A stretch of DNA of 64,000 bases from RGIG3009 sp045595445 (GCA_045595445.1 JAZOAK010000002.1:41588-105587), one strand, 5' to 3'; shown: positions 6,977-14,563, counted from the first letter of the stretch. A program made the numbers and translations. Notes: generated by a model from the letters alone, not told the origin.

Positions 6977-7180
6977 TTAAATTTCTGTTTCGTTATCTAA
7001 AAATTTCGCAAACATTTCTCGTTTGATTGTATGTTTATTTCCAATCACAAGTACACAATCACGAAATTTGTATTTTTTAATCATACTGCGCAACGTCTTT
7101 TCGCCTATGCCGAAATAGACCGCCGCTTCGGTTATTGTTAAAGCGTATTTTTCACAAATTCTAACATCGAGATTATTCAA
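6977..7180 (-). CDS. xis: Excisionase, Tn916 Xis-like
   Basis: A 67-residue MerR-like winged-helix protein with the excisionase pattern. Its first helix-turn-helix reads LTITEAAVYFGIGEKTLR and is followed by a basic wing (IGNKHTIKREMF). It would bend attachment-site DNA and steer the integrase towards excision. The start is a TTG at 7180 with AAAGGATGA upstream; the nearby ATG runs into a stop codon. It lies directly upstream of int on the same strand, as in Tn916-type modules. Confidence 0.85.
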   Translation of the reverse strand: MNNLDVRICEKYALTITEAAVYFGIGEKTLRSMIKKYKFRDCVLVIGNKHTIKREMFAKFLDNETEI

Positions 7181-7272
7181 TAAATTATCATCCTTTCTAT
7201 TTTTACAGATAAACCAAGTCCCATTTTTTGCCCAAAATGTAAAGGAACTAAATATTCAATTTTCAAAGAACA

Positions 7273-7296
7273 ACGGGTGCTTTTTTAAGCATCCGT
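7273..7296. other. Hairpin upstream of xis
   Basis: ACGGGTGCTT (7273-7282), loop TTTT, AAGCATCCGT (7287-7296). It can be extended by AACAA/TTGTT on the outside. It separates the xis side from the structured region that follows. A terminator role is possible, but the T-run is weak. Confidence 0.4.
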
Positions 7297-7369
7297 TATT
7301 TGTTATAGGGTGATTTGGTTTTTTCGGGCGGGGTAAAAATAGAGGAAAATTTTGTTCTATATTAAATAT

Positions 7370-8090
7370 GTGAGCAATCGCAAAAATACCGATTGCACCT
7401 GCCTTTAGGTAAAAAAGGAAAGTAAGTAGTAGCACATACATCAAGTTATTATTTACCATTGGATGACGACACCAATATAAAAACGCGGTTTGGCACAGCC
7501 GATTCAGAGAATGTGCTCGGCGTAGCGTGACCCAACTGTCGCGCGCTATGTTGGTAAGGGGTTAAAGTCGGAAGCAAAGACCTCATTAAGCCTAACCCGA
7601 TAAAATCGGTACATTGGTTAAAACTATCCCGAGAGAGAGGCATAGCCACCGCGCTCATGTATGGAGAAGCGCAGGGAATGCACAGACAAACCGAAAGGTT
7701 AAGCACGTGGAAATGTGTGGCTTGGCGCGTGTAGAAAGTGTAGTTTATTGAATTTTCAATGAACGTCGGACAGTTTATGAATACGGATACCTCGTTGATA
7801 CAAGAGTGAGCGGCGTGGCGCTTTTGCCTCTCTGCGCGTATTTTGGGCGGCTTCAAATTTTATCTACAGGTGAAGTCTGCCCAAAAGAAGCCGTTGCCTG
7901 TTAACGTGTCCAAGCTCGCAGCGTGGGATGGTTCGGCTGAATGGTGGTTGGTTTGCAGATAGCTGCTTAACCAACTTGCAAAACAACGGCTTCTTTCTGC
8001 GGCAAACTTCGATTCAAAAAAACATAATGATAACAGCAATCATTGAAAGGAGAGCTGAGGAGATCGGTGCCCCGACGAAGCTCTCCTATA
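7370..8090 (+). ncRNA. Candidate large structured non-coding RNA
   Basis: About 700 bases without a credible gene, visibly more GC-balanced than the AT-rich element around it and dense in helices. Examples are GCAATCG/CGATTGC (7374-7380/7390-7396) and a hairpin AACC-GAAA-GGTT (7689-7700) followed at once by CACGT-GGAA-ATGTG (7704-7717). Both of those close GNRA tetraloops only on the plus strand. There is a possible pseudoknot of TAGCG/CGCTA (7523/7544) with CCAAC/GTTGG (7532/7550). A hairpin GTTGGTT-T-GCAG closes with CTGC-TT-AACCAAC (7947-7975). Long helices 7872-7881/8001-8010 and 7885-7896/7984-7995 enclose the 3' part, and a hairpin at 8048-8087 follows. ROOL- or GOLLD-like giant RNAs are the nearest idea; I cannot assign the family. 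Confidence 0.55.
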
Positions 8091-8114
8091 AATTATTATA
8101 GTAATAAAACATAA

Positions 8115-8139
8115 AGGGTGAGGTTTGAAGCCTCACCCT
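8115..8139 (-). terminator. Terminator of the relaxase gene
   Basis: On the minus strand, AGGGTGAGG and CCTCACCCT pair around CTTCAAA, followed by TTATGTTTTATT. The relaxase stop codon lies in the stem. It may also end a plus-strand transcript of the structured region. Confidence 0.7.
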
Positions 8140-9107
8140 CTTTCTATGTCATCAAGATCATAGTCGTATTCAATTTCTCTTTCCAAAGGTTCGTTCTCTT
8201 GCTCAAAAACGCCGAGTTCTTGTGCTTCAAACTGTGCTTCCCAAGAGGCGCGCAACTGTTCAAAGTTTCTGCCCATATAACTGTTAAAGCCGTCTATAAT
8301 GTGCTTGACCTCTCCGTTTTCGCCACGAACTTTGGCTTTTTTGATAAACTCAAACATACAATACTGTATGAACGGTTGCTCTACTTGGTCGGCAAGAATA
8401 TTGTTCATTTCTTGTAATTTTTGATTCTTAAAGGTTAATTTTCTACACTCTTTACGTAATACTTCGGCTTGTTGTGTAAGACTATCTAACTCTAATTGAT
8501 TGGTGTTTTTCTTGTATTCTTGCACCGATAAATGCTCTCGCATACGTTCGGGGTCTTGTGTTTCGCCTCGTTCCATACCGCGTGGCTTACCGACTTGCTC
8601 ATAAAATTCGTCTTGTCGGCGGCGGTAGTCGGCACGACCACCCATAATATCACGTGCAGACAAACGATTTTGTCCGTCCTCACTATGTAGGATGCTTGGA
8701 CTTACTACAGAAAGATGCGGTGTTGCCTCATCAAAGTGGATGACCGCATTTATCACCTTTCCGTAAGTCTTTTCGTGGTATGCAAGACAATCCTTGAAAT
8801 ATGAAACAATTTCTTCCAAACTTTTGTCCGCAAACCATTCACGCGAAGCACCATAAAAGCCCTCAAGCACAACAACGCTGTTTTTCCTTTCTTGCACTTG
8901 AGCTTGTTCCAATGCTTTTGTTACGGCTTTGCCCCAATTTTCTGCTTTCACCAAAAATATGTTAAAATCGGTAAAATCCCAATTTATGTCCGAAGCGGCA
9001 AAATCTCGCCCTCTCTTAAAATCTTCGGAAGTGCGATTTGCTTCAATTTGTAAGCCGTAAAGAGCTGAACGTTTACGCTTTTCAACTCTCATTATACAGT
9101 ATGCCAT
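8133..9107 (-). CDS. mobV: MobV-family relaxase (Mob/Pre)
   Basis: A 324-residue plasmid mobilization/recombination protein of the pMV158 MobM type. It would nick one strand at oriT and pilot it during transfer. The family motif H-x-D-E-x-x-P-H appears as HFDEATPHLS (about residues 135-144), with the usual last His replaced by Ser. The N-terminus MAYCIMRVEKRKR matches the family's opening. The C-terminal third is a coiled coil. ATG 9107 follows AAGGAG; the frame continues upstream through the oriT region, but without family similarity. It is shorter than MobM, as in many element-borne relaxases. Confidence 0.9.
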   Translation of the reverse strand: MAYCIMRVEKRKRSALYGLQIEANRTSEDFKRGRDFAASDINWDFTDFNIFLVKAENWGKAVTKALEQAQVQERKNSVVVLEGFYGASREWFADKSLEEIVSYFKDCLAYHEKTYGKVINAVIHFDEATPHLSVVSPSILHSEDGQNRLSARDIMGGRADYRRRQDEFYEQVGKPRGMERGETQDPERMREHLSVQEYKKNTNQLELDSLTQQAEVLRKECRKLTFKNQKLQEMNNILADQVEQPFIQYCMFEFIKKAKVRGENGEVKHIIDGFNSYMGRNFEQLRASWEAQFEAQELGVFEQENEPLEREIEYDYDLDDIERG

Positions 9108-9184
9108 AGGAATCTCCTTGTTTAAGCAATCGGGGGCGTGTGTCAGACTTTTGCTTTTCGTGTTTTGCCACTCAACTGATAATT

Positions 9185-9212
9185 CAACGGCACGACAAAT
9201 GCCGTGCCGTTG
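9185..9212. other. Hairpin between relaxase gene and oriT
   Basis: CAACGGCACG (9185-9194) pairs perfectly with CGTGCCGTTG (9203-9212). It lies between the relaxase start and the oriT core. It could be an accessory oriT structure or regulate the relaxase leader. Confidence 0.5.
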
Positions 9213-9294
9213 GTTATCGGTTTCGTTGACGCTTGCAAATTTTCCTCGTTGCCGAAAGCGTATATATGGCACTCGTCAACTTTGCAAGTGTGTC

Positions 9295-9345
9295 AACACT
9301 ACAAGCAAAGTCTAACACACTAGACAAAGCTTCGCTTTATTCGTT
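9295..9345 (-). other. oriT: Origin of transfer (oriT), MobV type
   Basis: On the minus strand the core at 9325-9310 reads GTCTA-GTGTGT-TAGAC. A 5-bp inverted repeat thus encloses GTGTGT. This has the same layout as the pMV158 oriT as I recall it, where MobM cuts TAGTGTG/TTA. Here the cut would fall between 9316 and 9315 on the minus strand. It is about 210 bases upstream of the MobV gene, as expected. Confidence 0.75.
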
Positions 9346-9422
9346 GTGGCAAGGGCTTACCCCTGCACCCCTCTATATTGCTTTTGTTTTATAAAATCAA
9401 TATAGAACACACACGAATTACC

Positions 9423-9451
9423 TTTACAATTTACAAAATTCGTGTTATAAT
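9423..9451 (+). promoter_or_regulatory. Promoter of the cargo gene
   Basis: TTTACA at 9423-9428, a 17-bp spacer, and TATAAT at 9446-9451, with TGT before the -10 (extended). It fires into a leader of about 190 bases. Confidence 0.8.
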
Positions 9452-9457
9452 GTGTTC

Positions 9458-9570
9458 ACCACATAAAACTCTAAAATGTATTTTTCCGCACAGAAGTGGG
9501 CATTTTACTTCGGTAAAAGTGCTGACTTCTTATTTCGCATTTCTGTGTGGAGTGTGGAGTTTTGTGTGGT
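9458..9570 (+). ncRNA. Structured RNA leader or single-strand origin candidate
   Basis: The outer helix ACCACATAAAACTC (9458-9471) pairs with GAGTTTTGTGTGGT (9557-9570), with one wobble. The middle helix CCGCACAGAA (9486-9495) pairs with TTCTGTGTGG (9541-9550). AGAAGT/ACTTCT (9492-9497/9525-9530) competes for part of it. The apical hairpin GCATTTTAC-TTCG-GTAAAAGTGC (9500-9522) has a UUCG tetraloop. It begins at the predicted transcription start of the cargo gene and ends before a terminator-like hairpin. It could be a regulatory leader, or a folded single-strand origin used after mobilization. Confidence 0.55.
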
Positions 9571-9596
9571 AGCAAATCGGAGTCGAGCATTTTTCG

Positions 9597-9629
9597 GTGT
9601 GTGCGACTTCGTGTTGCACACACTTTTTT
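9597..9629 (+). terminator. Leader terminator/attenuator before the cargo gene
   Basis: GTGTGTGC (9597-9604) pairs with GCACACAC (9616-9623), followed by TTTTTT. It lies between the promoter at 9423 and the cargo gene start at 9652, so the gene is expressed only if this hairpin is read through or avoided. Confidence 0.65.
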
Positions 9630-9651
9630 AATTTTTCGAGGAGGAAAAGAA

Positions 9652-10695
9652 ATGATTTGTAAGCATTGCGGAAAAGAAATTGATGATAAGGCGGTATTGT
9701 GTGTTCACTGTGGAAAAATGGTAAATGAAAAAACAAAATTACCAACGGGACTTATTGTGTTTTTATGGATTGCCTTTTTGCCCATTATGGCAATTATTAC
9801 TATAGTTAAAAGTAAAAAGTTCTCTAAAAAAACAAAATTGATTTTGTCGGTGGCTGTAATTATCGTTACTATATTGTTTGGAATAATTGGTGCCGCTTCA
9901 GATGCAAATATTGAAAAAACAAATTATGAAACAATTATTACCACAATTGAAGAACAAAAATTTGAGGAAGCCCAAGATTTAATAGAGGATTTCTTGCGTG
10001 ATTATCCTGACTCAGAGTACATAGACGAAATCAATGAGCAGAAGAAAACTGTGGATACCGAAGTTGCTAAAATAGAAGCAGAGAAAAAAGCTAAGGAAGA
10101 AGAAGAAAAATTAAAAAAGGAACAAGAAAAACTCAATGCTAAAAAGGCTGAAAACGCTAAAAAAGCAGGCGTTTCCGTAGAAGCATTTGAAAATATGATT
10201 AACGCTTGTAAAGCAATTGATATTGAGTACGGAAAAATTTCAAATATAACGGCAAAAAATGATTGGGCTAATGGAAAAAGATGTTCGTTTGATTTTAGCG
10301 GTTATAACTTTTTGGTTTATTTCAATCAAGACGGAACTGTAAATTCTATAAATAGTGGAACTATAAAGTTTTACGAGAACGGTAAAAAAGTTGAGGATTT
10401 AAAAAACCGTCTTATTACCACTGAAGAAAAAACCCAAATCAAAATGTGGGCAGAAGAACACGTTAAAGCAGTCCTAAAAGCTCCGTCAACCGCAAAATTC
10501 CCTGGTTCATTCCTTTCACCATTTGAGGATTGGAGCATTTCAAAAGACGGGAATAAGTTTACCGTTTCATCGTATGTTGACTCTCAAAACGGATTTGGAG
10601 CAATGATAAGAAGTGATTTTACAATCACTTATGAGTGGAAAGATGGAACAGGTAAAGTTGTTTCAATGATTTTTGATGGTAAAAAAGTAGTTTAA
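9652..10695 (+). CDS. Zinc-ribbon membrane protein, element cargo
   Basis: A 347-residue protein with four parts. A zinc ribbon lies at residues 2-21 (C-x2-C ... C-x2-C, in CKHCGKEID and CVHCGK). Two membrane helices follow (about 30-48 and 63-82). Next comes a charged E/K coiled coil (about 135-170), and then a C-terminal globular part. That last part contains LKAPSTAKFP and a later SYVDSQNGFGA segment, which I recall from other uncharacterised Firmicute proteins. ATG 9652 follows GAGGAGG. It is the only cargo gene of the mobilizable element. A role in defence, stress or surface sensing cannot be told from the sequence. Confidence 0.85.
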   Translation: MICKHCGKEIDDKAVLCVHCGKMVNEKTKLPTGLIVFLWIAFLPIMAIITIVKSKKFSKKTKLILSVAVIIVTILFGIIGAASDANIEKTNYETIITTIEEQKFEEAQDLIEDFLRDYPDSEYIDEINEQKKTVDTEVAKIEAEKKAKEEEEKLKKEQEKLNAKKAENAKKAGVSVEAFENMINACKAIDIEYGKISNITAKNDWANGKRCSFDFSGYNFLVYFNQDGTVNSINSGTIKFYENGKKVEDLKNRLITTEEKTQIKMWAEEHVKAVLKAPSTAKFPGSFLSPFEDWSISKDGNKFTVSSYVDSQNGFGAMIRSDFTITYEWKDGTGKVVSMIFDGKKVV

Positions 10696-10709
10696 GTTCA
10701 AGACAAAAA

Positions 10710-10740
10710 ACAGGCACGGAAAAATCCGTGCCTGTCGTTT
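10710..10740 (+). terminator. Terminator of the cargo gene
   Basis: ACAGGCACGGA (10710-10720), loop AAAA, TCCGTGCCTGT (10725-10735), then CGTTTTTAT. Confidence 0.9.
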
Positions 10741-10768
10741 TTATGTCATATTCAAGGCTTTTTAGTTA

Positions 10769-10796
10769 ATTTCAAAAGTAGTAAAAAAGTAGTAAA
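10769..10796. repeat. attR candidate
   Basis: The right copy of the direct repeat, ATTTCAAAAGTAGTAAAAAA then GTAGTAAA. It marks the distal end of the mobilizable element downstream of the clpE gene. Confidence 0.75.
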
Positions 10797-10900
10797 CTCT
10801 CAAAATATCTTTGTAAGGCGTGGTATATGGTGGCATAGATTAGCAAGTTCATATGGTACCGTGGCATAAAAACAATACTTTTTTCACGTTCATCTTTCCT

Positions 10901-13165
10901 TTACAGGATACTGAAAACAAGGCGGTCTTCGTTCAATGAAACGTCGATGCCCGCTATGGATTGATGGCGCTGTTCTACGAGCAGCGAGGCGATCTTATCC
11001 TCAATTTCACGGCGAATGGCATTGCGCAGATCGCGCGCGCCGCGTTTTCCGCCGTGTGTTTTCTCTGCAAGATAGGACGGTACGTCCGCTGTCCACGTGA
11101 ATTGTATTCCCCGTTCGTCAAGCGGTTCCACAAGTTCGCCGAGCATCAACACCGCTATCTCCGCATAATCGGATCTGGTGAGCGGCGCAAAGTATACGAT
11201 CTCATCCACACGGCTGATAAATTCGGGACGAAGGAAATCTGACAACGCTTTCTTTGCCTTATCACGCGACGCCTGTGCATCACTCTTGCCGAAGCCCATC
11301 AAATTCTCATGAAGCTGACTGCCGGCATTGGAAGTCATGACGATAACCGTATTTTCAAAATTAACAATGCGACCGTGGGAATCGGTAACACGACCCTCGT
11401 CCAATATTTGAAGCAGAATATTGAGTACGTCGGGATGCGCTTTTTCGATCTCATCAAACAAAATGACAGAATACGGCTTTTGGCGCACTTTTTCGGTAAG
11501 TTGACCCGCTTCGTCATAACCGACGTAACCGGGAGGCGAACCGATAATGCGGGATACCGCGTGTTTCTCCATAAACTCGGACATATCTAACCGTATCAAC
11601 GTTTCGGGTGCATCAAAGAGTTGCGATGCCAATACCTTAACGAGTTCCGTTTTACCGACACCGGTAGGTCCGACAAAGATAAAGGATGCCGGACGACGAC
11701 GCGGGCTGATCTGCACGCGATTGCGGCGGATTGCCGCCGCCACCAACGAAACAGCCTCGTCTTGACCGATAACGTGACGCCGCAGTTCGTCCTCCAAATC
11801 CGCCAATTTGGACAATTCATTTTCTTGAATTTTGGAGGCGGGGATTCCTGTCCACAATTCAATTACTTTCGCAAGATGTTCTTCGCCGAGCGGCATGTGA
11901 ACTGCCTCATCACGAACGGCATCGATCGCTTGTTGTGTTTTCATCAAACGGGCACGGATATTGGCCAAGTTCTCATAATCGACCGTCTCAGCCGCCATAG
12001 CATCAGATTCCTGCTTTTGGAGACGTTGTTCTTCGAGCAATAACTTGGCGTACTCATCCGCCTTTTTGTTTTGCAACGCGGCCGTAGCACACGCTTCATC
12101 CAACAGATCGATGGCTTTGTCGGGCAAATAGCGGTCGGTGATATACCGTTCTGAAAGAACGGCGGCTTTGCGGGCGAGCGCCTTTGAAACCACTACACCG
12201 TGATACTGCTCATAATGCGACTTGATGCCGCAAAGTATCTGCACGGTATCTTCAACGGATGGTTCTTCCACTTTAATCGGTTGGAAGCGACGTTCAAGCG
12301 CCGCGTCTTTTTCGATATTTTTGCGATATTCGTTAAAGGTTGTGGCACCGATTACTTGAATTTCACCGCGCGACAGTGCGGGTTTGAGGATATTGGCGGC
12401 AGACATACCGCCCTCGGCATCACCCACACCAACCAAGGTGTGTACCTCGTCAATAAACAAAATGATGTTGCCTTTTTCTTTGACCTCATCAACTAAGTTT
12501 TTAATACGGCTTTCAAATTGGCCACGGAACTGTGTGCCTGCCACCAAAGCAGTCAGATCCAGTAAACGCAGTTCTTTGTTTTGTAATTTATATGGCACCT
12601 CACCTGCCGCCATACGCAATGCCAATCCTTCGGCGATCGCGGTTTTACCGACACCTGGTTCACCGATTAGGCAAGGGTTGTTTTTGCTGCGGCGGCAAAG
12701 GATCTGTACCGCACGATAAATCTCGCGATCGCGTCCGACGACGGCATCTAATTCTCCGTCCCGCGCTTTTGCGGTGAGATCGGTTGTGAAATTGTCAAGT
12801 ATACTGCGTTTTTTGTTTTCTTTTTTCGGGGCTTTGGATGAATCTTCGGGTTGTTTTTCAGCAGTATTCTCCGTATTCATATGTTGCCCGAACAAATTTT
12901 GTAAAAATGGAAAAGACGCCGCTCCGCCCGGCATAAAATTTTCGTCTTCTCCGTCTTCCATATTCATAAACTCACCAAGTTGCTCGTCCATTTGTTCAAG
13001 TTCTTCTTGACCGATGCCGAACTTTGTCAGGAAATCATCCACCGGCTTAATACCAAGCTCCTTAGCGCACGTCAAGCAAAGCCCTTCGTTCGTGCTATTC
13101 TCCCCCTCCATACGGGTGATAAACACCACGGCAGGGCGCTTTTTACAACGGGAACAAACCATCAT
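10901..13165 (-). CDS. clpE: ClpE-type Clp protease ATP-binding subunit
   Basis: A 754-residue HSP100 unfoldase that feeds proteins to ClpP. It has an N-terminal zinc finger (CSRC ... CLTC, residues 3-31) in place of the Clp_N repeats of ClpA/C, as in ClpE. The first AAA domain has GEPGVGKTA and LFIDEVH. A short middle segment follows. The second AAA domain has GPTGVGKTE and ILFDEIEKAH. An MGFG loop is of the kind that docks ClpP. ATG 13165 follows AAGGAG. It is the last gene of the cvpA-pgsA-clpE segment, and clpP is encoded elsewhere in this window. Confidence 0.9.
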   Translation of the reverse strand: MMVCSRCKKRPAVVFITRMEGENSTNEGLCLTCAKELGIKPVDDFLTKFGIGQEELEQMDEQLGEFMNMEDGEDENFMPGGAASFPFLQNLFGQHMNTENTAEKQPEDSSKAPKKENKKRSILDNFTTDLTAKARDGELDAVVGRDREIYRAVQILCRRSKNNPCLIGEPGVGKTAIAEGLALRMAAGEVPYKLQNKELRLLDLTALVAGTQFRGQFESRIKNLVDEVKEKGNIILFIDEVHTLVGVGDAEGGMSAANILKPALSRGEIQVIGATTFNEYRKNIEKDAALERRFQPIKVEEPSVEDTVQILCGIKSHYEQYHGVVVSKALARKAAVLSERYITDRYLPDKAIDLLDEACATAALQNKKADEYAKLLLEEQRLQKQESDAMAAETVDYENLANIRARLMKTQQAIDAVRDEAVHMPLGEEHLAKVIELWTGIPASKIQENELSKLADLEDELRRHVIGQDEAVSLVAAAIRRNRVQISPRRRPASFIFVGPTGVGKTELVKVLASQLFDAPETLIRLDMSEFMEKHAVSRIIGSPPGYVGYDEAGQLTEKVRQKPYSVILFDEIEKAHPDVLNILLQILDEGRVTDSHGRIVNFENTVIVMTSNAGSQLHENLMGFGKSDAQASRDKAKKALSDFLRPEFISRVDEIVYFAPLTRSDYAEIAVLMLGELVEPLDERGIQFTWTADVPSYLAEKTHGGKRGARDLRNAIRREIEDKIASLLVEQRHQSIAGIDVSLNEDRLVFSIL

Positions 13166-13186
13166 GGGAACTCCTTTTATGTGAAA

Positions 13187-13765
13187 TCACTGAGCAGATT
13201 CCGAAACGACTGTTTTGGAGGCAGCCGCTTCCTTTCTTAATTTGAAATACAACTGCAAATACTTAAAAAACGAGAATAACATCGTAATAGCTACCAAGGC
13301 AATCAGTGCCGTTAAAAGCCATGGCGGCATATCCGCCCACAACACGATGAGCAACATCACCGCATAGAACAAAAAGGTGGAAACTTTTCCAAACCATTTG
13401 GAACCGCGTATGGTCGAATTTTTAGAGAGCAGGATCCATCCGCCGATCGCCTGCAACACTTCCTTTACCAGGCAGATAATTGCCAACGGGATAAGTGCGG
13501 CATTCCGCATGACCAAGCATAACATTACCGTAATTTGGGTCAACTTATCCGCTACCGGATCCAACAGTTTACCGATCTCCGTAATTTGGTTGAATCGTCT
13601 GGCGATCACACCGTCAAACAAATCGGTTAGTCCCGAAAGCAGTAATACGAGCAGTGCCCACAGTATCAAATTGTTAAGGTAGAGTACTGCAAAAATCGGG
13701 AGCAAGACGATCCGTACCAACGAGAGGACGTTGGGAATATTCCACACAAATTTTAGACGTTCCAT
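13187..13765 (-). CDS. pgsA: CDP-diacylglycerol-glycerol-3-phosphate 3-phosphatidyltransferase
   Basis: A 192-residue membrane enzyme making phosphatidylglycerol phosphate from CDP-diacylglycerol and glycerol 3-phosphate. The CDP-alcohol phosphotransferase signature D-x2-D-G-x2-A-R-x8-G-x3-D-x3-D is complete (DLFDGVIARR, then GKLLDPVADK, about residues 48-75). Several membrane helices follow. ATG 13765 follows GAGGTAAC. It sits between cvpA and clpE, with 19 to 21 bases on each side. The hydrophilic tail is longer than usual, but the family assignment is secure. Confidence 0.93.
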   Translation of the reverse strand: MERLKFVWNIPNVLSLVRIVLLPIFAVLYLNNLILWALLVLLLSGLTDLFDGVIARRFNQITEIGKLLDPVADKLTQITVMLCLVMRNAALIPLAIICLVKEVLQAIGGWILLSKNSTIRGSKWFGKVSTFLFYAVMLLIVLWADMPPWLLTALIALVAITMLFSFFKYLQLYFKLRKEAAASKTVVSESAQ

Positions 13766-13784
13766 TTCAAGTTACCTCATTCAT

Positions 13785-14501
13785 TCAATCGAGATTAAGC
13801 ATCACCGAAAGAGGATTGATTTCAGCAACCCATCCGGCTACCAAACTATTATCCAAATTTTCTTGCGTAAAGGGACCGGTGGTGGTACCGGTAGCAATCA
13901 ACTGAATAATGGTGACCGCTACTACTGCAAATACGACACCTTTTACCAGACCGACAATCGCGCCTAACAAACCGTCCGTTTGGCGAACAAGCGGTATTTT
14001 GGTCAGCGGCTTCAACAGTTTCTCTAACAAACGGATTAAAAGCATGGAAATCGCAAATAAAAGCAAGAAAGCAATGAAACGAATTACTGCCACCATCAGC
14101 GGGCGGATCAAGTCATCCACCAAGTAATCGGCAACCGCGGTACCGGTCTGATCGTTACCGACGGAATCGCGAATACCTTGCGTAATCGTTTCAGCATCCA
14201 ACGCAGTCTGAACAAACTCGGGAAGCGTATCTAATACCGCTTCTGTTTGTTCTGTCACCGTCTGTGCAGCACCCTCAACCACGGTTTCACTCCAAGCCGT
14301 TTCGATCTTTTCATGTAAACCGTCACGCAAAATTTCATCATACACCATCGTTGCCACGGTGCCACTCAAAGAAAGTGCCAATATAAACGCTACGATACAA
14401 CCGGCAAGCTGAATAATCGTACGGATAAATCCGCGCCGATATCCGACAATCGCCGTCACAGCGATAATGATAACAACGATGGCATCTAAAATATACGGCA
14501 T
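13785..14501 (-). CDS. CvpA family membrane protein
   Basis: A 238-residue CvpA/colicin-V-production-like protein with four predicted membrane helices. Two are at the N-terminus (LDAIVVIIIAVTAIV, with the family's GYRRGF loop after it) and two are in the C-terminal half (FIAFLLLFAISMLLI and GVVFAVVAVTIIQL), on either side of a GLLGAIVGLVKG turn. A polar extracytoplasmic insert of about 90 residues lies between the pairs. ATG 14501 follows AAGGAG. A longer reading of ten residues has no ribosome binding site. Molecular function in Clostridia is not established. Confidence 0.85.
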   Translation of the reverse strand: MPYILDAIVVIIIAVTAIVGYRRGFIRTIIQLAGCIVAFILALSLSGTVATMVYDEILRDGLHEKIETAWSETVVEGAAQTVTEQTEAVLDTLPEFVQTALDAETITQGIRDSVGNDQTGTAVADYLVDDLIRPLMVAVIRFIAFLLLFAISMLLIRLLEKLLKPLTKIPLVRQTDGLLGAIVGLVKGVVFAVVAVTIIQLIATGTTTGPFTQENLDNSLVAGWVAEINPLSVMLNLD

Positions 14502-14534
14502 TTGAGGTTCTCCTTTACACAGTATTGACAAATT

Positions 14535-14563
14535 ATTGTAGCATATCTACGTAAAAAGCACAA
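14535..14563 (-). promoter_or_regulatory. Internal promoter for cvpA-pgsA-clpE
   Basis: On the minus strand, TTGTGC at 14563-14558, a 17-bp spacer, and TACAAT at 14540-14535 with TGC before it (extended -10). Confidence 0.65.

Larger units (their letters stand above)
5582..10796. mobile_element. Integrative mobilizable element (tyrosine integrase, MobV)
   Basis: About 5.2 kb bounded by a 20-bp direct repeat (ATTTCAAAAGTAGTAAAAAA) at 5582-5601 and 10769-10788. In both copies it continues with G or GG and TAGTAAA. Inside are an integrase whose 3' end faces the left repeat, a Tn916-type excisionase, a gene-free structured region, a MobV relaxase with an adjacent oriT-like site, and one cargo gene. 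There is no replication or conjugation machinery, so transfer would need a helper. The content is clearly more AT-rich than the flanking clpE and phosphatase genes. Confidence 0.85.

Noticed and set aside
7449..7856. A 135-codon minus-strand frame in the structured region
   Set aside because: The translation is low-complexity and Cys/Ser/His-rich, with no family feature, and there is no ribosome binding site. The helices on the plus strand explain the sequence better.
7370..8090. Group II or group I intron as explanation of the structured region
   Set aside because: No 34-nt domain V with its AGC triad and GNRA loop is visible near the 3' end. No GTGYG start, no intron-encoded protein, and no P7-like group I core were found by eye. 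A covariance search could still overturn this.
9108..9272. N-terminal extension of the relaxase
   Set aside because: The extra 55 residues have no MobV similarity and cover the hairpin and approach to oriT. ATG 9107 has AAGGAG.
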